The translations under genes were made by a program, and so were the position numbers. A model generated the notes under the pieces. That model did no database searches. It had not been told where the DNA came from and saw only the letters and a program-made list of their open reading frames with translations. From Mesostigma viride (Eukaryota > Streptophyta > Mesostigmatophyceae > Mesostigmatales > Mesostigmataceae), in the NCBI GenBank assembly GCA_009746045.1, contig RPFO01000702.1, positions 743,501 to 807,500 on the forward strand: 64,000 nucleotides of DNA, in the 5' to 3' direction. Below are positions 17,794 to 26,935 of the stretch, piece after piece (positions within the stretch are counted from its first letter, which is position 1; the number at the start of each line of letters is the position of its first letter).

Positions 17794-20583
17794 TTAAGTA
17801 TAGGGAATTACAAAAGTAAAACTAGAACCGTTTTTACCGTCGCTTTCACACCAAATTTGGCCTTTATGAGCTTCAATAACTTTTTTGCATAAAGCAAGTC
17901 CTAGTCCTCGGCCACCGGAAGGTGTCTTTGTTCTGGAGCTAACCATAAAAGTGCCAAAGATATGATGGAGTTCTTGTGGGGGGATTCCTAATCCTTCATC
18001 AGTAATATTGAACTTAACAAAATTTTCTTCCTTTCTGAAGGAAAAGGTAATAGTTCCCTCGTGGCTGTACGAAATAGCATTAGTAATTAAATTATCGAGC
18101 GTTGAAATTATATAATGCTTATCACAATTAACCATTACATTATCTTGTATGTCATAGATAAATTCGAGCTCTTTATCATTTAAATAGATTTTCCTACAAA
18201 TCTCCGATCGTTGATAGATAAGCTCACTTAAATTTACTTTTGTACAGCTAAGCTCATAAGTGAGACTTTTAAGTTTTGATAAATCAACCATATTATTTAC
18301 AAGGCTTACAAGGCGTTCAGAGCTTTCTGCTATTTCCTTGATTGCACTTCGCCTTTGTTGTTCAGTGAATTTATCATAATTATCCCATAGAACTTGACCT
18401 ATACTAGTAATACCGGTGACAGGGGTACGAATTTCATGTTGAAGGTTTCGTAAGAATTCGTCCTTGAGTTCCTGCGACTTAATTAGCTCCAATTTTTGGT
18501 CATCTAATTTATTATCTAATTTGCTAACTTTAAGTTCAGTTATTTTATTCTCTTCTTGTTTTTGTTTAAAGAAGGAGAGTAATAAGACACTTATCAGCAG
18601 TAAAGAATAAGTGATTTGTAATTGCAAATTATCTGTATGATCATTTAAAGAGCTTATATTCATATACATTTCGCAATATTGTACAGCAATTGCTACTCCT
18701 ATTATGGTAAATAATATAGCTGTTTGCCATCTTATCAAAATTGCTATAGCAGTTAAACTTGCCATTAATATAATAGCATGTAGTTGGTTAAATTGACCTG
18801 CTATAGCTAGTACGCTATTACAGAAAGCTAAATTATAAAATACCGCTATATTCCATAAAAGAGAGGTAAAGGCTTTATTTGCAAACTTTTCTGACCATAA
18901 TGGATAAGTAATAAACATAGTCGATAAAATAAGTGCTAAATAATATATTGGATTTAGTATCAAGCTATATTCATTCTGAACAGTTTTAGGTAATGAGTAA
19001 ACGCTAGATGATATTGTTAATACACAAAATAATCCAAAATAGACAAAAATTCTTTTCTCTCTCGGGGTGTTATTCTGACAAAATGTAATTAAATTGAAGT
19101 TCTTTAGTGATTGGATAAATTGGTATCTTTTTCTTGCTCTTTCTGCTCTCAAAGAATCTAATGAAGGGGTTGCTTTTACCCCTCTCCATCCCCCTTGTTC
19201 GCGAAGTATATAGTGACTACCTATAAAAAATATTGCATTAGCAACCATTCCAGGCACTATGCTATCGATTTCAGAGAAAAACTTAAAATACATTACAGTA
19301 ATAAAGCCTGCTGTCATACCTATTAAAACTGCTCTGCTTGAGCTCCGGAAACCAAAAATAGCTAATATTAAAGGTACCGATACTATTGGCATATAAAAGC
19401 TATATGTAGCTAGGACGAGCTCAAGTAAGTTATTTAAAAATAAGCTGAGTAGTAAAGCGAAAATGCCTATTAAGAAAGCAGCAATACGTACAAATAATAG
19501 GTGTTTTCTTTCTGTTAATTTTAAGTTCATGGTTTCTGAAATGTCATAAGCAAATAATACAGCAGAAGAATTAATATAACTATCTGCTGTAGACATTATC
19601 ATCGCCATAATCCCTATGATAAAAAGCCCTTTAAAACCATTAGTAAGGTAATGATTTACAATGTAAGGTACAACATTACCTGAATCTAAAGGTGGAGCGT
19701 TGTCTGCTACCAACATAACACCGATAAAGGTATTGACAATAAGATCACAAATAATAACAAAAAAACCAGCAATAATGAAAGATTTAGAAACTTGGATAGT
19801 GTTCCTTGCCATTGAGATTCTTTGAAAAACCGCTGAATCAATGCCGGGTATCATAAAAAAGAGAAATAAAAATAAAATATTCAAAAAATTAGGGTCGTGA
19901 TAGTCAAATACTGCATGATAATTAAATGAAGGGTGTTGATTTATAGAGTTAAATACTGTTTCGGCGCCAGGTAATGCAGACCAAATGACAAAAGCTATTA
20001 TCGGCATTACTACACCGAAAGCAAAAAACTGAATCATATCTGTAAAAGTAACTGACTTAATTCCTCCAAAGGTAGAATAAGTAATAATTATCAAGCTACT
20101 TGCCGCTATTGCATATATTCCAGGGATACCAAGCCAACTATTTAATAATGCTGCTAAAATTGAAAATTGCATTGCGACATTTCCTACGGCGGGGAATATT
20201 CCTGATACTGCTGTTATACTTCTTATATGTTTACCATAAATACTACCCATTGCGTCTGCTACTGATAACTTTCCTAAAAATTCGGCCATACGTGGGGCAT
20301 AAAGGTAGGAAATTATAAAAAAAGACATTGCATCACCTAAGCCTGGGATGATAAAATATAGCCCGTTATTATAAGTTTCACTTGTAGTAACAGTAAAACT
20401 TGCCCCACTGAGCCAAGTCGCGACTATAGTAGCAGCAATAGTCGCAGTACTAAAATTTCTGTTACCTATAGCGTATTCTTTTATTGTTTTTATATTTCTG
20501 CCAGAGTGTAAACCTACTATTAAGTTGATTACCAGAAAAGTTATAACTATTATTATATCTATATTATCCACTAGGTTATTCAT
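17794..20583 (-). CDS. Na+/solute symporter - sensor histidine kinase fusion
   Basis: 929 residues. Residues about 1-480 are an SSS/SLC5 (PutP-like) transporter with about 13 membrane segments (ATWLSGASFTVTTSE, FGGIKSVTFTDMIQF). About four more membrane segments follow (about 510-650), then a coiled coil. The histidine kinase core has H-box FLRNLQHEIRTPVTG (His716), N-box DNLITNAISYS, G1 DEGLGIP and G2 GGRGLGLAL. The architecture resembles CbrA-type sensors, in which a transporter module is joined to a kinase. No response regulator gene lies nearby, so its partner is elsewhere. The signal or solute cannot be told from the sequence. Confidence 0.92.
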   Translation of the reverse strand: MNNLVDNIDIIIVITFLVINLIVGLHSGRNIKTIKEYAIGNRNFSTATIAATIVATWLSGASFTVTTSETYNNGLYFIIPGLGDAMSFFIISYLYAPRMAEFLGKLSVADAMGSIYGKHIRSITAVSGIFPAVGNVAMQFSILAALLNSWLGIPGIYAIAASSLIIITYSTFGGIKSVTFTDMIQFFAFGVVMPIIAFVIWSALPGAETVFNSINQHPSFNYHAVFDYHDPNFLNILFLFLFFMIPGIDSAVFQRISMARNTIQVSKSFIIAGFFVIICDLIVNTFIGVMLVADNAPPLDSGNVVPYIVNHYLTNGFKGLFIIGIMAMIMSTADSYINSSAVLFAYDISETMNLKLTERKHLLFVRIAAFLIGIFALLLSLFLNNLLELVLATYSFYMPIVSVPLILAIFGFRSSSRAVLIGMTAGFITVMYFKFFSEIDSIVPGMVANAIFFIGSHYILREQGGWRGVKATPSLDSLRAERARKRYQFIQSLKNFNLITFCQNNTPREKRIFVYFGLFCVLTISSSVYSLPKTVQNEYSLILNPIYYLALILSTMFITYPLWSEKFANKAFTSLLWNIAVFYNLAFCNSVLAIAGQFNQLHAIILMASLTAIAILIRWQTAILFTIIGVAIAVQYCEMYMNISSLNDHTDNLQLQITYSLLLISVLLLSFFKQKQEENKITELKVSKLDNKLDDQKLELIKSQELKDEFLRNLQHEIRTPVTGITSIGQVLWDNYDKFTEQQRRSAIKEIAESSERLVSLVNNMVDLSKLKSLTYELSCTKVNLSELIYQRSEICRKIYLNDKELEFIYDIQDNVMVNCDKHYIISTLDNLITNAISYSHEGTITFSFRKEENFVKFNITDEGLGIPPQELHHIFGTFMVSSRTKTPSGGRGLGLALCKKVIEAHKGQIWCESDGKNGSSFTFVIPYT

Positions 20584-20998
20584 TGGTTGGTCACTGCTTA
20601 GGTTGATTATTTGTATGTTATATTGAGTATTATGTAGAATAAATAAAAATTTTCTAATTTTTTAGATAAAAGTATTCAAGGGATAAAATTAGTGAATTTA
20701 CAAATATGCAAGCAAATACACTAAAAAACCGTTCTGTTATCGTAAATAAATCATAAAAAATAAAGTCCCTAGTTGTCCTTTGCCTGAAACTCAGTGTTAA
20801 ACTTTTATCAGAATTTCTGGTATGAGTAGTAAGTGTTGAGCTTTGCAACGATGATGTCGGATAAAGTATTAGTATTTAATTAATAAATTAATATATTATT
20901 AATTTATGTTGTTTATAATTATAATTACGGCGTATTATATGTTTAATCTTAAGTTTTTAATTCAATAAACGTAAACCTAATTTAGAGGGATAATTAAT
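20584..20998. other. AT-rich spacer, no convincing gene
   Basis: 415 bp between the symporter-kinase start and the small plus-strand gene. The only ORF (20654-20848, minus, 64 codons) has no ribosome binding site or recognised motif, so I do not call it. Promoters for both flanking divergent genes should lie here; no consensus pair stands out. Confidence 0.35.
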
Positions 20999-21262
20999 AT
21001 GTTTCAAATATTTATGATGCTAACCAACGGGGCTATGTGTGTTATGAGTACTTGGTCATTTGCCCAGTCTTTTTATGATAATTACAATAAGAAAGCAGCA
21101 GAAATAATTAAGAACCCAGCAGTTGCTGTTCCGGCAAAGCTTGTACATTTAGGTTCCGGGTTTATGTACCATGAACACCATAGTTATAGCGATAATTTAT
21201 CTACAGTTAAGTTATCTGGTGTTATTAAAAGTGATGAACATGAGGAAGTTGAAATAGCATAA
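20999..21262 (+). CDS. Small hypothetical protein with N-terminal hydrophobic segment
   Basis: 87 residues, not recognised. Residues 1-22 are hydrophobic (MFQIFMMLTNGAMCVMS), a possible signal anchor. A central Ala/Val/Pro region is followed by the histidine-rich GFMYHEHHSYS (about 53-63) and an acidic tail. A GAGGGA ribosome binding site lies about 10 nt upstream of the ATG. Stands alone between long spacers, convergent with dksA. The His cluster could bind metal, but this is speculation. Confidence 0.55.
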   Translation: MFQIFMMLTNGAMCVMSTWSFAQSFYDNYNKKAAEIIKNPAVAVPAKLVHLGSGFMYHEHHSYSDNLSTVKLSGVIKSDEHEEVEIA

Positions 21263-21426
21263 TTACTCAGTATATCATTAGCTAATTTCCTGTGTGAATA
21301 GTTATAAAATATTATTACTTAGGCAAAATTTACTTTGCATCTTTTAACAAGAGATTAGCTATATAACGACCCAAAGGGTTAGTGTTTATCCCCTCAATGA
21401 TAAAAACAGAAGTATACTAAAACTTT

Positions 21427-21861
21427 TTATGAATCGAGAAGATCCTCATCAATATGGGTCTTTTCGTAATTCTCGTGACGTTCTTGAGCTTCTATACACA
21501 AAGTAGCTACAGGTCTTGCTTCGAGTCTTTTAATACCTATTGCTTCTCCTGTGTCTTCGCAGTAACCGTAGTTACCTGTATTGATCCGCTCAAGGGCAGA
21601 TTCTATCTTATCAATTAATTTGCGATAGCGATCCCGGGTTCTAAGTTCAATAGTTGTTTCTGTTTCAACGCTTGCACGATCATTTAAATCCGGTTCATTC
21701 CAGGTTTCTTCTTTTAAATGATTTAATGTTTCCCTAGATTCCGCAAGTAAACCATTGCGCCAATTTAAAAGTTTTTGTTTAAAATATTCCAACTGCATTG
21801 GATTCATATATTCTTCATTTTCTGAAGGTTTATAACCTTGTGGCAGAATAATTTTATCCAT
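21427..21861 (-). CDS. dksA: RNA polymerase-binding transcription factor DksA
   Basis: 144 residues from the ATG at 21861, chosen because GGAGG lies 6-10 nt before it; a longer in-frame ORF from 21936 has no such site and an atypical hydrophobic start. A coiled-coil region occupies about 25-95, with the C-terminal block GYCEDTGEAIGIKRLEARP then TLCIEAQERHE. E. coli DksA has four zinc cysteines; here only one of each pair remains (second Cys replaced by Thr and by Ala), as in the two-cysteine DksA variants. It binds the RNA polymerase secondary channel and works with ppGpp. Confidence 0.93.
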   Translation of the reverse strand: MDKIILPQGYKPSENEEYMNPMQLEYFKQKLLNWRNGLLAESRETLNHLKEETWNEPDLNDRASVETETTIELRTRDRYRKLIDKIESALERINTGNYGYCEDTGEAIGIKRLEARPVATLCIEAQERHENYEKTHIDEDLLDS

Positions 21862-21937
21862 TTTAACCTCCTTTTTCAAAACAGGTCTAATATAGTATAA
21901 AAGACAATAAAAAGGCAAGGTAAAATAATTAAACAAC

Positions 21938-22924
21938 TTATTTTGGATTAAGCGGTTTGTTATCTAAAGATAATTTTGATTCAGGATGGGATTTGTTATA
22001 AACACTTTCTAAATGACTTAAATTAACTTTTGTATATTTTTGAGTGGTCGACAGGCTTTTATGGCCAAGCAACTCTTGAATGGATCTTAGGTCAGCACCA
22101 TTTTCTAGCAAATGGGTTGCGAAGCTATGGCGAAATGAATGTGAACTTAAATGTTCTGGTAAACCGTAAATACGTCTTAATTTAACTAATTCAGAATTAA
22201 AGTTACATCTGTGTAATACTTTCCCTGTTTTGCTTCTAAATATAGGTTCATTTTCGCATATATTGTAAGGCAACTCTTTTAAGTACTCCAAAATAAGCTT
22301 TTTTACATTATCAATCCACGGTACTAATCTTTCTTTATTGCCTTTTCCAATAATTTTTATGTAGGCTGGTTCGTTGATATGTTTTTTGGTTATTGATAAT
22401 GCTTCCGAAATTCTCAAGCCACTAGCGTAAATTAAGGTAAGTAAGCTTCTATTGCGCAAATCAATCCACCGAGTTTCGCTTAAAGAGGCTACTTTATCTA
22501 GAGAAAGTAATGTATCTTCTTTAGATAATGCTTTTGGTAAAGTTTTGGCTTTTTTAGGGCTAGATACTGTATATATTGAGTGGCATACAATATCCCGTGT
22601 TTTTTCCAAGTACTTATAAAAGCTTTTTACTGAAGATAAAGCTCTTGCGCTTGAGCTAGCCTTGTAATCGGAAAATCTGCGATCAGATAGCCAGCTCCTG
22701 ATAAGCCTTATATCTACTAAGGAAATAGATTTCAAACTGACGGATTCTTCAGAATAATTACTGATAAAAGCAAAATAAGCTTTTACATCATTTAAATATG
22801 CTTCTCTAGTATTTTTAGAATAGTTTTTTTGCAGTTCGAGATAAGATTGCCACTCTTTAACTATACTTGTGATTTCTGAACTAACCATTAGTTTGGATCT
22901 AAAATTGGTTTCATCTTTAAGCAA
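21938..22924 (-). CDS. xerC: Tyrosine recombinase XerC
   Basis: 328 residues with an N-terminal SAM-like core-binding domain (about 18-110) and C-terminal catalytic domain. Catalytic residues are visible: Arg in ASGLRISEAL, Lys in GKGNKERLVPW, the HSFRHSFATHLL block, His in LGHKSLSTTQ and the nucleophile Tyr in QKYTKV. It resolves chromosome dimers at dif with XerD. The start could also be the internal ATG at codon 13. It overlaps the upstream 89-residue gene by 8 bp, indicating co-transcription. Confidence 0.93.
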   Translation of the reverse strand: MLKDETNFRSKLMVSSEITSIVKEWQSYLELQKNYSKNTREAYLNDVKAYFAFISNYSEESVSLKSISLVDIRLIRSWLSDRRFSDYKASSSARALSSVKSFYKYLEKTRDIVCHSIYTVSSPKKAKTLPKALSKEDTLLSLDKVASLSETRWIDLRNRSLLTLIYASGLRISEALSITKKHINEPAYIKIIGKGNKERLVPWIDNVKKLILEYLKELPYNICENEPIFRSKTGKVLHRCNFNSELVKLRRIYGLPEHLSSHSFRHSFATHLLENGADLRSIQELLGHKSLSTTQKYTKVNLSHLESVYNKSHPESKLSLDNKPLNPK

Positions 22925-23186
22925 ATTCGTTATTATATTTTATATTATCGTAACCTAATTCTTTTGCTGTTACTACTGCAGAATAGTCGTCATAAGCGTC
23001 AACAACTATACCTTTTATTTTTTCAGGAAACTCCCTTTGAAGTGTCTTAAAAATATAATCAATAACCCTCATGCCGTAATATCTGGTGCTTCCTTGAGGG
23101 TTACTCAGTATTACAGGCTTAGCAGTCCGAGATAAATATTTTCTTGCACTCTGTATATTCTGGATTTCGTAAATTTCTAATACCAT
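22917..23186 (-). CDS. Conserved-looking small hypothetical protein
   Basis: 89 residues, family not recognised. Alternating alpha/beta pattern: N-terminal LEIYEIQNIQSARKYLS, central VILSNPQG, VIDYIFKTLQREFPEKI, then a GIVVDAYDDYSAV strand-turn. It looks like a small Rossmann- or STAS-like fold, but no catalytic motif is evident. Good GGAGGG ribosome binding site, 15 bp after the S24 gene and overlapping xerC by 8 bp, so it belongs to that operon and may relate to DNA maintenance. Confidence 0.65.
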   Translation of the reverse strand: MVLEIYEIQNIQSARKYLSRTAKPVILSNPQGSTRYYGMRVIDYIFKTLQREFPEKIKGIVVDAYDDYSAVVTAKELGYDNIKYNNEFA

Positions 23187-23201
23187 ATATTGTAACCCTC
23201 C

Positions 23202-23717
23202 TTATAAACTTCTAAGTACTTTTATTACTACTCCCCAAATATGAACTTCTGAATTTTCTAAAATCGGAATAGGATCAAAATCTGGATTTGCTGGAAGTAA
23301 GTAAGGTTTCATTTTAAGAAAACCAAGTCTTTTAACTGTTAACATCCCATCTATGGCAGCAATAATTATTTTACCTTCCCCAGGCTTAATACTACTGTCA
23401 ACAAGCAAAATATCACCTTCATAAATTCCTGCATCTATCATTGACAGGCCAGAAACTTTCACGCAAAAAGTCGTACTAGGATTCCTAATTAAAAGAGAAT
23501 TCATATCTACCATCTCCTCTATATGATCATCAGCTAAAGAGGGGTAACCAGCTTCTACTTTTGAGCTAAAAAGTGGGACTTTATAACCGCCATTAATGGA
23601 ATAATTTTTTACGTCCTCCAGCAAATATTCTGGCACCCTAATAGCTTTTGTGCTGGTACCGTATTTACCCTGTCCCTTTGGCCTTCCAGCTCCGTTTCTT
23701 TTACCACCGTGCTTCAT
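23202..23717 (-). CDS. UmuD/LexA-like S24 autopeptidase
   Basis: 171 residues. The basic N-terminal tail KRNGAGRPKGQGKYG (about 6-20) precedes a UmuD-like region. The auto-cleavage site would be Ala56-Gly57 (SSKVEAGYPS); catalytic Ser92 lies in VSGLSMIDAG and Lys129 in GMLTVKRL, the Ser/Lys dyad of S24 peptidases. UmuD is the accessory subunit of error-prone Pol V; LexA-type relatives are repressors. No LexA winged helix is present, so the UmuD-like reading is favoured. No umuC lies in the window. First gene of an apparent operon with the 89-residue gene and xerC. Confidence 0.85.
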   Translation of the reverse strand: MKHGGKRNGAGRPKGQGKYGTSTKAIRVPEYLLEDVKNYSINGGYKVPLFSSKVEAGYPSLADDHIEEMVDMNSLLIRNPSTTFCVKVSGLSMIDAGIYEGDILLVDSSIKPGEGKIIIAAIDGMLTVKRLGFLKMKPYLLPANPDFDPIPILENSEVHIWGVVIKVLRSL

Positions 23718-23836
23718 TTGTACTACTTAACCAGTTGTATTAGAATTTATTAAAATACACAGAAGCTTATCTTGAAATGTGTACGCTTATTTTATAACAC
23801 ATCTCTGTAATAATAGAAAGAAGTTTTTTTAATTTT

Positions 23837-25207
23837 TTAAATTAGAAAGAAGAAGGCAAGTCCAAGAAAGCTAAAAAAGCCAAGTGCATCTGTAAGTGCC
23901 GTCAGAACCACACCAGAAGAGGTTGCTGGGTCAATATCAAAATGATCCAGAATGATTGGGATACTAGAACCAAGCAACCCTGCAGCCGTGAAATTAATTA
24001 TTATCGCAGCGGTGAAAACTAGGCTTAAATTTAAATCAGAAAAAGGTATATATATAATTAACGATCCTATAATTGCCAGAGCGAAGCCATTTAATAAACA
24101 AACAAATATTTCCTTTAAAATAACTTTCGTTATGTAGATCTGTTTTATTTCTCTATTTGCTAACGCTCTTACAGTAACGGTCATTGCCTGGGTACCAGCA
24201 TTACCACCCATACTAGCAACAATAGGCATTATGGTAGCAAGGGCGATTAATTTCTCTATGGCATCGCTAAATTGGTTAATAACGAGGGAAGTAGCACAAG
24301 CTGTAATTAAATTAATAAACAACCAAGGAAATCTATGCTTTACAGTTGCATACAGATTATCAAATATATCGCTAGTATTGATACCGCCTAGATGTAAAAA
24401 TTCGCTTTCGGTCTGTTCTTCAATAATGTAAATCATATTATCTATTGATACGCTTCCCACTAGCTTTCCTTTTTTATTTACAACCGGTACAATAGTTAAA
24501 GCGTATTGTTTGAATATAAAAGCTATTTCATCAAGTTTCGTACTAGTTTCGGCAATTTTAAACTCTGAATTCATTAAATTGATTAACGGTTCGCTAGGTA
24601 AGCTTTTAACCAAAGTGCATAATAATATATTACCCACCGGCTGGTATTTACTATTTACTACAATTCCAGCATGGAAATCATGAGTAATCTTGCTTTTGCG
24701 TATATGCTCTATTGCTTGTTCTACTGACCAATCTTCTTGAAAAGCAATAAAATGTTTTTCAACTATTCGACCTACTGTATTTTCCGGATATTTAAAACCT
24801 TCAATTATTTGTTTTCTTTTATCAGGGTTTAAGTTTTTTATTATCTGATCTTTTAAATCTTCGTCTAAGGTGTCTATTACCTCAATGCAGTCCTCGATAT
24901 CTAACTGATTTATTAGCTTAACGGTTTTGTTAATACCAAAGGCTTCTATTGCAGCCTGTTTATTACTATCGCTCAACCAGACAAGAGTCTCTGGCTCTAT
25001 ATCGTCTGCAATTATCGGTAAAACTAGGTCGTATAATTTATGATTGGTATTGTCTAGAAAATCGGCTAAATCTGCATAATGTAAAGCAAGAAGGGCTATT
25101 TTTACATTATCTATTTTATCATTATCAATTAGATAATTTATATGCTCAAAAGTTTCAGCTAGTTTTTCCTGGTAATCAGATAAAATAGTGTTTTGAGAAT
25201 TTTGCAT
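23837..25207 (-). CDS. mgtE: Magnesium transporter MgtE
   Basis: 456 residues, normal length. The N-terminal helical superhelix domain (about 15-130) is followed by two CBS domains (about 140-265) that sense cytosolic Mg2+, then five membrane helices. Signatures: MPIVASMGGNAGTQAMTVTVRAL (in part, about 327-345) and DPATSSGVVLTALTDALGFFSF (in part, near the C-terminus) which line the Mg2+ pore. Inner-membrane Mg2+ channel. Confidence 0.95.
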   Translation of the reverse strand: MQNSQNTILSDYQEKLAETFEHINYLIDNDKIDNVKIALLALHYADLADFLDNTNHKLYDLVLPIIADDIEPETLVWLSDSNKQAAIEAFGINKTVKLINQLDIEDCIEVIDTLDEDLKDQIIKNLNPDKRKQIIEGFKYPENTVGRIVEKHFIAFQEDWSVEQAIEHIRKSKITHDFHAGIVVNSKYQPVGNILLCTLVKSLPSEPLINLMNSEFKIAETSTKLDEIAFIFKQYALTIVPVVNKKGKLVGSVSIDNMIYIIEEQTESEFLHLGGINTSDIFDNLYATVKHRFPWLFINLITACATSLVINQFSDAIEKLIALATIMPIVASMGGNAGTQAMTVTVRALANREIKQIYITKVILKEIFVCLLNGFALAIIGSLIIYIPFSDLNLSLVFTAAIIINFTAAGLLGSSIPIILDHFDIDPATSSGVVLTALTDALGFFSFLGLAFFFLI

Positions 25208-25352
25208 ACATATATACCTCTTAAAGAGAAGTTTTACAGATCTTTTTAATATGTAGTTCTTAAGCAGCCACTATTTATAAAAGAACCGTGAAATAGTAGC
25301 ATAAAACTTTTATTGCTACAACTAGCAAATGGAATGGTTAATAATTAAATTA

Positions 25353-26603
25353 TTAGATCAAATCAGGTAATTCTGTCTCATATAAACCGGATAATCCAAG
25401 ATGAAATTCGTTCTCTGCTAAAAATATGTTCTTATTAGTGCCTACATGAAAAGTCACTGCTACTTCTTCTCTCTCTTCTTTGTTCGTACCTATTTGGCAT
25501 GTAAGTTCCTCTTCTTCTCTCTCTTCTTTTATTGTTTTCAAAAATTTAGTTTGTGTTTTAAGCTTGTATTTTTCTTTATCCTCCTTGATAACGGTTTTAG
25601 CTTGGGCGGTTTCTGATGAATCCGTAAGTTTTTTGTTGTAACTATTTTTAAAGATAATAGCCTTGCTGAAATATTCGCTAATATTATTATTATGAGCAAT
25701 TTCAACGTAAACCGTCATATGTTTTTCTATAAATGAAAGTATCAATTTTGCGCCTTTATTTCCTATTTCATTATCACTGAGATCGAGTTTAGTCAAGGTT
25801 CTGTTTGATTCTAAGTAGTTGAGTATAGTTTCTATTCCTTGGTCTGTTATGTGATTTAAACTTAAATCAAGGGTAGTAAGAACCTCATTTTCCACTAATC
25901 CTTCTGCAATTTTTGAGATTCCGGTATCAGTGAAACCATTAGCGCTAAGATCAAGACTAGTAAGAGTTTTATTTTGAGATAATAAATCCTTAATATATTC
26001 TGCTCCTTCGTCCCATATGAAGTTAGTACTTAGATTAAGGTTAGTAATAGATGAATTATCTTTTAAACCTTTAACAATTTTCTCAGTTCCTGCCGTTCTA
26101 AGGTTGATATAACTAAGGTTAAGATTCACCAGAGTTTTGTTATCTTTTAAGCTTAATCCAATAGCATCTAGTCCTGATGGTTTAGAACCTGTAAAGCTGC
26201 AATTATTATTTAGACTGAGGTCGAGATTAGTAATGGTTTTGTTTTTAGCTATAATACTTGCGAAATAGGTTAATCCTTTTTCGCAGATGTTATTTTTACT
26301 GAAATTCAGTTTAGTAAGGCTGGTATTTTCTTCTAAACTTTTTGTTAAAGTTTCTAGATTTACTAAATCGACCTTACCGTATTCATAGCTACTACTAAAA
26401 TCAAGTTCTGTAGCTGTTATAAAGTTTTTTCCTATTAATCTTGCAAAAATATATGTTCCCTTATAGTCCATTTTACTAATGTTAAGTGAAGCTTTGGCTT
26501 TATTAAATAGATCGTAATAGTCTTCTTTAGTTAAATATTTTTCTATTTTTCCTTTTAACGACAGCATCTGGCTTTTTACAATTTTTTTCTTTTTGCGTTT
26601 CAT
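25353..26603 (-). CDS. Leucine-rich repeat protein, ribonuclease-inhibitor type
   Basis: 416 residues. About nine 28-residue repeats of NLR/ribonuclease-inhibitor class span about 60-295 (LTNLDLSLNN, LTSLDLSANGFTDTGISKIAEGL, LTKLDLSDNEIGNKGAKLI), a fold used for protein-protein contact. The N-terminal 20 residues are very basic (MKRKKKKIVKS). The C-terminal ~110 residues are charged, with two near-copies of EERE..T..IGTNK. No signal peptide. Such LRRs are typical of eukaryote-facing proteins in intracellular bacteria; I infer an effector candidate, not proven. It has a GAGG ribosome binding site and a stand-alone position. Confidence 0.85.
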   Translation of the reverse strand: MKRKKKKIVKSQMLSLKGKIEKYLTKEDYYDLFNKAKASLNISKMDYKGTYIFARLIGKNFITATELDFSSSYEYGKVDLVNLETLTKSLEENTSLTKLNFSKNNICEKGLTYFASIIAKNKTITNLDLSLNNNCSFTGSKPSGLDAIGLSLKDNKTLVNLNLSYINLRTAGTEKIVKGLKDNSSITNLNLSTNFIWDEGAEYIKDLLSQNKTLTSLDLSANGFTDTGISKIAEGLVENEVLTTLDLSLNHITDQGIETILNYLESNRTLTKLDLSDNEIGNKGAKLILSFIEKHMTVYVEIAHNNNISEYFSKAIIFKNSYNKKLTDSSETAQAKTVIKEDKEKYKLKTQTKFLKTIKEEREEEELTCQIGTNKEEREEVAVTFHVGTNKNIFLAENEFHLGLSGLYETELPDLI

Positions 26604-26935
26604 AAAAAACTTACCTCTGATTAAATTAATTTAACTTAAGGTTGATTTAAATATACGAATTATAACCAAAAGTCAATAAATATTAATATAAATTTATAGG
26701 TGATAATTGCAGAAGTTTTTCTAGCCTTGAAAATAAATGGAGATTTTGCTAATATGGGGATGTCATAAAGCTTAGTAAATAAATCGATTAATATGTCTAG
26801 AAAAGAAATAAATATTACCGCATAGCGTGGGCGCATAAAGTCTTGATTTGTGCGCCACATGGATAAAACTTTAAATTCATTCGGCACTTTTTAATGGTTT
26901 ACTAAACCTTGATCTTTAATTTATGGTGACCGAAT
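26604..26935 (+). promoter_or_regulatory. Spacer with a GC-rich hairpin upstream of the ABC-F gene
   Basis: 332 bp. GTGG-(G)-CGCA (26827-26835) and TGCGCCAC (26851-26858) form an 8-bp GC-rich stem with one bulged G and a 15-nt loop, 78 bp before the ABC-F start; in this AT-rich spacer it stands out. It may be an attenuator/leader structure. A 75-codon minus-strand ORF here (26660-26887) lacks support. Confidence 0.4.

Noticed and set aside
20654-20848. 64-codon minus ORF in the spacer
   Set aside because: No ribosome binding site, no recognisable motif, AT-rich hydrophobic tail; likely chance.
26660-26887. 75-codon minus ORF upstream of the ABC-F gene
   Set aside because: No ribosome binding site or homology recognised, and it overlaps the hairpin leader; not supported.
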